Source of the DNA: Actinomadura hibisca NBRC 15177
GTDB lineage: Bacteria > Actinomycetota > Actinomycetes > Streptosporangiales > Streptosporangiaceae
DNA: 64,000 nt
Reading direction: 5' to 3'
Assembly: GCF_001552635.1 (NCBI RefSeq)
Contig: NZ_BCRO01000062.1
Span: forward strand, 1 to 64,000
Part shown: positions 60,443-64,000 of the stretch, piece after piece
Layout: every line of letters starts with the position of its first letter
How positions within the stretch are numbered: position 1 is the stretch's first letter
Position numbers and translations under genes: made by a program
The notes under the pieces: generated by a model
The model's database searches: none
Seen by the model: the letters and a program-made list of their open reading frames with translations, nothing else
Told to the model about the DNA's origin: nothing

Positions 60443-61044
60443 ACGCCCGCGACGAGATCCTGTCCCGCGTCCGGAAGGCGACGGCAGGCGTCCAAGCCCC
60501 CGAGATCCCCCGCGCCTACGCCCAGACGAGCCCCACGCCAGACCTCCTAACCCTCTTCGCCGAACGGGTGGCCGACTACCGCGCGATCGTGCACCAGGTC
60601 CCGGCGACCGACCTGGCAACCACAGTCCGCCAAGTCCTGGCGGTCCGCAACGCCACCCGGATAGCGGTCCCCGACGGCCTCCCGCCCGGCTGGACGACCG
60701 GCGTCACCGCCCTGAGCGACACCCCGCCCCTGACCCCGGCCGACCTGAAGGACTGCGACGGCGTCATCACGACCTGCGCGGTGGCCGTCGCCGAGACCGG
60801 CACGATCGTGCTGGACGCGGGCCCCGGCCAGGGCCGCCGCGCCCTGAGCCTGGTGCCCGACTACCACCTGTGCGTGGTGGACGCCGCGAAGATCGCGGGC
60901 ACGGTCCCCGAAGCGACGGCCCGCCTGGACCCGCGCCGCCCCCAGACGTGGATCAGCGGCCCCTCGGCGACGAGCGACATCGAACTGCACCGCGTGGAAG
61001 GCGTCCACGGCCCCCGAACCCTGGAAGTCATCATCGCCACCTGA
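60439..61044 (+). CDS. lutC: L-lactate utilisation protein LutC (LUD domain)
   Basis: A 201-aa LUD-domain protein: NARDEILSRVRKAT, then AVAVAETGTIVLDAGPGQGRRALSLVPDYHLCVVD, and the closing SATSDIELHRVEGVHGPRTLEVI. It is the third subunit of the lactate oxidation complex. It starts at GTG 60439 overlapping lutB by 4 bp. The operon's place downstream of a fucose route that ends in L-lactate and pyruvate explains its presence. Confidence 0.93.
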   Translation: MNARDEILSRVRKATAGVQAPEIPRAYAQTSPTPDLLTLFAERVADYRAIVHQVPATDLATTVRQVLAVRNATRIAVPDGLPPGWTTGVTALSDTPPLTPADLKDCDGVITTCAVAVAETGTIVLDAGPGQGRRALSLVPDYHLCVVDAAKIAGTVPEATARLDPRRPQTWISGPSATSDIELHRVEGVHGPRTLEVIIAT

Positions 61045-61083
61045 TCCGCCCCGCCGCCCGGGGCGTCGGCGACAATGGGGCAG

Positions 61084-61575
61084 ATGAGAGCAGTGGTGTT
61101 GTCGGACACGCACGCGCCCCGGCGTTGGAAGTCCTGCCCGCCGGAGGTCGCGCGGCATCTGCGCGATGCCGACGTGATCCTGCACACGGGCGACGTGTGC
61201 ACCGCCGACGTCCTGGACGAGCTGGCGCAGTACGCGCCCGTCCACGCCGTGCTCGGCAACAACGACGGGCCCGACGTCGCCGCCTGGGGCGCGCCCGAGC
61301 GGCTCGAACTGGAACTCGCCGGGCTCAAGGTCGCCATGGTCCACGACAGCGGCCAGGCCAAGGGCCGCCTCGCGCGCATGGGGCGCTGGTTCCCCGACGC
61401 CGACCTGGTCGTGTTCGGCCACTCCCACATTCCCTGGGACGAGTCCGGCGACGGCCTGCGCATCCTCAACCCCGGCTCGCCCACCGACCGCCGCCGCCAG
61501 CCGCACGGCACCATCGCCCTGCTCGACGTCGCGGACGGCGCGCTGGCCCGCGCGGAGATCGTTCCGGTGACCTGA
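61084..61575 (+). CDS. YfcE/MJ0936-type metallophosphoesterase
   Basis: A 163-aa calcineurin-like phosphoesterase: VVLSDTHAPRR (metal motif I), ILHTGDVCTADVLDEL (motif II), GNNDGPD (motif III), MVHDSGQ and VFGHSHIPWDE (motif IV), then NPGSPTDRRRQP. All metal ligands are visible. Small enzymes of this kind hydrolyse phosphodiesters; the natural substrate is unknown. ATG at 61084 is preferred by analogy with the family start; 61075 is in frame three codons earlier. Confidence 0.9.
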   Translation: MRAVVLSDTHAPRRWKSCPPEVARHLRDADVILHTGDVCTADVLDELAQYAPVHAVLGNNDGPDVAAWGAPERLELELAGLKVAMVHDSGQAKGRLARMGRWFPDADLVVFGHSHIPWDESGDGLRILNPGSPTDRRRQPHGTIALLDVADGALARAEIVPVT

Positions 61576-61630
61576 CCGCCCGAACCGGCGCGTGCGACCA
61601 TAGCCCGGATGGGCGACCTCGCCATGGCCT

Positions 61631-61662
61631 GGCTCCGGCACCGCCTGGACGGTGCCGGAGGC
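61631..61662. terminator. Hairpin between convergent genes
   Basis: CTCCGGCACC (61633-61642) pairs with GGTGCCGGAG (61651-61660) across an 8-nt loop, between the phosphoesterase and the convergent acyl-CoA dehydrogenase gene. An 18-codon ATG frame overlaps it but is not considered real. Confidence 0.65.
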
Positions 61663-61665
61663 TAG

Positions 61666-62625
61666 TCACCCGATCCGCTCGTAGTGCTCCTCAGAAGTGC
61701 CCAGCAGGACCCGGGAGGCGTGCGCGCGCTTGAAGTACAGGTGCGCGTCGTGCTCCCAGGTGAACCCGATGCCACCGTGGATCTGGACGCACTCGGTCGC
61801 CACCCGCACGAACGCGTCGCCGCAGTACGCCTTGGCCGTACTCGCCGCCTCCGCCCCCGGTTCGGCGCACGCCCACGCGGCCAGGGACGCGGCGGCCTCC
61901 ACGTCCACCAGCAGCTCCGCGCACGCGTGCTTGACCGCCTGGTAGGCCCCGATCGGACGGCCGAACTGCTCGCGCACCTTGGCGTACTCCACCGCCATCT
62001 CCATCGCCCGCCGCGCCCCGCCCGCCATCTCCGCCGCGAGCGCCGCGAGCCCGGGGACGGGGGAGGGGACGCCGCCGATCCGCCGCGCCTCGGTGCCGTC
62101 GAAGGTCAGCGAGGCCAGCGGACGTGTCGCGTCCAGCGACTCCAGCCGGATACGCCGCGCGTCCTCGGCCACGTACAGGCCGTCCCCGGCGACGACCAGC
62201 AGCAGACCGGCGGTCGCGCCGTCCAGCACCGGAGCCGCCGTCCCCGACAACCGCCCGCCCGCCACCCGTACATCGCCGCTGACCAGCGTGCCGGTCGTTT
62301 CGCCTGACGCCAGCCGGGGCAGCCACGTCTTGCGCGCGTCCTCGTCATCGCACCCCAGCAGCGCGTAGGTGGCCAGCACGGCGCTCGACAGGAACGGCAG
62401 CCCCGCCAGCGCCCGCCCCAATTCCATCTGCACGTCGCCGACCTCGGCCAGCGTCTGCCCGGCCCCGCCGTACTCCTCGGGCACCGCCAGCCCCGCCAAG
62501 CCCAGCTCCCCGGCGAACCGCCGCCACAACGCCGGGTCGTAGCCCGCGCCCAGCCGCTCGCGGACCGCGCTCATCGGCAGGGTGTCGGCGCAGAACGCGC
62601 GGACCAGTGCACGCAGCTCGTTCAT
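61666..62625 (-). CDS. Acyl-CoA dehydrogenase, short subunit
   Basis: A 319-aa FadE-like protein with GLAVPEEYGGAGQTLAEV and QMELGRALAG near the N-terminus, the FAD/dimer helices YAKVREQFGRPIGAYQAVKH, and HGGIGFTWEHDAHLYFKRA. At about 320 residues it is shorter than usual homotetrameric enzymes and pairs with the adjacent 374-aa subunit, the size combination of alpha2beta2 actinobacterial ACADs used on steroid or CoA side chains. ATG overlaps the stop of the upstream subunit (4 bp). Reading leftward, it is last in the operon. Confidence 0.88.
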   Translation of the reverse strand: MNELRALVRAFCADTLPMSAVRERLGAGYDPALWRRFAGELGLAGLAVPEEYGGAGQTLAEVGDVQMELGRALAGLPFLSSAVLATYALLGCDDEDARKTWLPRLASGETTGTLVSGDVRVAGGRLSGTAAPVLDGATAGLLLVVAGDGLYVAEDARRIRLESLDATRPLASLTFDGTEARRIGGVPSPVPGLAALAAEMAGGARRAMEMAVEYAKVREQFGRPIGAYQAVKHACAELLVDVEAAASLAAWACAEPGAEAASTAKAYCGDAFVRVATECVQIHGGIGFTWEHDAHLYFKRAHASRVLLGTSEEHYERIG

Positions 62626-63746
62626 CGCGGGTCCCTCGGCAGTCCCAGGTGGCGTTCGGCCAGGATGGAGCGCTGGATCTCGTCGGTGCCCCCGGCGATG
62701 CGCAGCGCGGGGGAGCCGAGCACGAACTCGGTCCACGCGTAGCCGTCGCCGGTGTCGGCGGCCAGCGCCGGGCCCAGCACCGCCGAGGCGGTCTCGACGG
62801 CCTGCGCCACCGCCCGGTTGACCAGCAGCTTGGAGATCGACGCGGCCGCCGCCGGGTCGAGGTCGGCGCGCTGCCCGGTCAGCCGCGCCGCCGCCAGCGC
62901 CGCGCGGAGCCGCCCGAGCCGTCGCAGAATCGCCGGGTCGCCCGCCAGACCGCGCCGCCGGGCCTGCTCGGCCAGGCGCTCGACGAGGTCGGGCGGCACG
63001 GCGTCCACCGCGCCGCCCAGCGCCGCGCGCTCGCTGGACAGGCTCGTGATGGCCGCTTTCCAGCCGCCGTTCAGCGGGCCGATGCGGTCGGCGTCGGGCA
63101 CCCGCACCCCGGTCAGGAACACCTCGTTGAACGACGCGCCGCCGGTCATCTGCCGCAGCGGCCGCACCTCCACGCCCGGCGCGCGCATGTCCACCAGCAT
63201 CAGCGTCAGCCCCGCGTGCTTGGGCGCGTCCGGATCGGTGCGCACCAGCGCCTCGCCGAGGTCGGCGTGGTGCGCGCCCGAACTCCACACCTTCTGCCCG
63301 GTGACGATCCAGTCCTCGCCCTCGCGCACCGCGCGCGTGCGCACGGCCGCGAGATCCGAACCTGCGTCCGGCTCGGAGAACAGCTGGCAGGCGGTCAGCT
63401 CACCGCGCAACAGCCGAGGCAGGTAGCGCGCCTTCAGCTCCGCCGAACCATGCTCCCGGATGGCGGGCGCGACGATGTGCAGCCCGACCAGCAGCGGTTG
63501 CAGATCGGGCACCTCGTACTCGGCCAGCAGCGCCGCGAACTCCCGCGCGCGCTCGCCGTCCAGCTCGGCGAACCCGGCGTCGTACAGCAGCGCCTGCCAA
63601 CGCTTGGCCGCGCGCAGCGTCTCGGCTTCCCGAGCGGAATCGATCTCCTCCAGCAGCGCGACCCGGTCGGTGGCCGAACGCGGCGCGCGCGGCGGCAGGT
63701 GCGCGTCCAGGAACGTCCGCGCCGCCCGGACGAACGCCTCCGTCAC
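62622..63746 (-). CDS. Acyl-CoA dehydrogenase, large subunit
   Basis: A 374-aa FadE-like protein: CQLFSEPDAGSDLAAVRT, VTGQKVWSSGAHHADLGE, LPLRQMTGGASFNEVFL-type segment (PLRQMTGGASFNEVFLTGV), and the C-terminal RIAGGTDEIQRSILAERHLGLP. Together with the neighbouring short subunit it should form a heteromeric dehydrogenase. Start GTG at 63746, 4-bp overlap with the upstream gene. The substrate is not visible; context with a phenol-hydroxylase-like gene hints at aromatic or steroid breakdown. Confidence 0.9.
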   Translation of the reverse strand: MTEAFVRAARTFLDAHLPPRAPRSATDRVALLEEIDSAREAETLRAAKRWQALLYDAGFAELDGERAREFAALLAEYEVPDLQPLLVGLHIVAPAIREHGSAELKARYLPRLLRGELTACQLFSEPDAGSDLAAVRTRAVREGEDWIVTGQKVWSSGAHHADLGEALVRTDPDAPKHAGLTLMLVDMRAPGVEVRPLRQMTGGASFNEVFLTGVRVPDADRIGPLNGGWKAAITSLSSERAALGGAVDAVPPDLVERLAEQARRRGLAGDPAILRRLGRLRAALAAARLTGQRADLDPAAAASISKLLVNRAVAQAVETASAVLGPALAADTGDGYAWTEFVLGSPALRIAGGTDEIQRSILAERHLGLPRDPR

Positions 63747-64000
63747 GGCTCCAGCCCCGCGATCCGCAACGCCATGCGCTTCGCGGCGGCCATGTCGTAG
63801 TGCTTGGCCGACACCATGCGCTGCGCGTACAGGCCGCCGCCCGACTGGAGCATCGTCACGTGCTGCCAGCCGCCGAAGGTGTCGGCGGTGTAGTCGCGGA
63901 TGGCGTGGAACAGCCGCATCCGGTACTCGGCGTCCACGCCGTCCATCGTGCGCATGTACTTGCGGACGTAGTCGCCGGTCTCAGCGCTGTCGAGGTCGCC
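63743..64000 (-). CDS. 4-hydroxyphenylacetate 3-hydroxylase-like protein (C-terminal end only)
   Basis: Only the last 85 residues lie in the window; the gene continues beyond 64000. The visible part reads VRKYMRTMDGVDAEYRMRL ... IRDYTADTFGGWQHVTMLQ, then GGGLYAQRMVS, characteristic of the C-terminus of HpaB-type FADH2-dependent monooxygenases that hydroxylate phenolic rings. Its stop overlaps the GTG of the acyl-CoA dehydrogenase gene, so it is upstream in the same leftward operon. The substrate is unknown. Confidence 0.8.
   Translation of the reverse strand, partial: GDLDSAETGDYVRKYMRTMDGVDAEYRMRLFHAIRDYTADTFGGWQHVTMLQSGGGLYAQRMVSAKHYDMAAAKRMALRIAGLEP

Noticed and set aside
61610-61663. 18-codon frame after the phosphoesterase
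   Set aside because: It overlaps a terminator hairpin and has no ribosome site.

Overview
The window is high-GC (roughly 70% or more by eye) actinomycete chromosome. GTG starts, ATGA/GTGA stop-start overlaps, tandem Lsr2 proteins, an SsgA-like sporulation protein, an XRE(DUF5753)+DUF397 pair, a polyphosphate glucokinase, an LPFR small protein and a family of secreted subtilisins all point to a mycelial actinobacterium, most likely Streptosporangiales (Thermomonosporaceae, Actinomadura-like). The genus is inference.

Layout. 0-3.2 kb: about 107-bp GC-rich tandem repeats, a class III nucleotide-cyclase-like protein, and the XRE/DUF397 pair behind two TGGCA-N3-TGCCA palindromes. 3.2-8.4 kb: LysR regulator, EamA exporter and a tightly coupled homogentisate operon (hmgA, an unknown 276-aa protein, fahA). 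8.5-14.3 kb: a large unknown protein, an ABC-F protein, an RlmG-like rRNA methyltransferase and tRNA-Val(GAC), tRNA-Cys, tRNA-Gly. 14.5-17.1 kb: ArsR-type regulator and pabB/pabC-like folate genes. 17.1-26.2 kb: a complete sugar ABC importer followed by a PHP-domain phosphoesterase, a GH38 alpha-mannosidase and, convergently, polyphosphate glucokinase. 26.4-30.0 kb: soluble transhydrogenase, SsgA-like protein and two membrane proteins; two Crp-consensus sites lie here.

30.1-34.5 kb: a lower-GC island at tRNA-Val(CAC). It is bounded by an 18-bp direct repeat (38/44 identity over a longer stretch that includes the tRNA terminator) and carries an integrase C-terminal remnant, an ATPase/XRE regulatory pair, a hydrolase, an unknown protein and a frameshifted recombinase-like HTH fragment. 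34.6-45.2 kb: a large LuxR/LAL regulator whose codon usage changes mid-gene, then a secreted-protein operon: a subtilisin-like protein lacking its catalytic domain, a sedolisin-like protein lacking its catalytic residues, a WDG-repeat protein and an intact S8 subtilisin. This operon is the best candidate in the window for an undescribed system.

45.3-52.8 kb: two SDR enzymes, a secreted repeat protein, a membrane protein/DUF2236 operon, paired Lsr2 genes and an LPFR micro-protein. 53.1-61.0 kb: an L-fucose-type non-phosphorylative degradation operon (FAH hydrolase, fuconate dehydratase, SDR, mutarotase, aldo/keto reductase), a GntR regulator and lutABC. The expected end products of that fucose route are pyruvate and L-lactate, so LutABC is the logical partner, and an ATCGGAT-type motif recurs in front of both operons. 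61.1-64 kb: a phosphoesterase, then a leftward operon of two acyl-CoA dehydrogenase subunits and the end of a 4-hydroxyphenylacetate 3-hydroxylase-like gene cut by the window edge.
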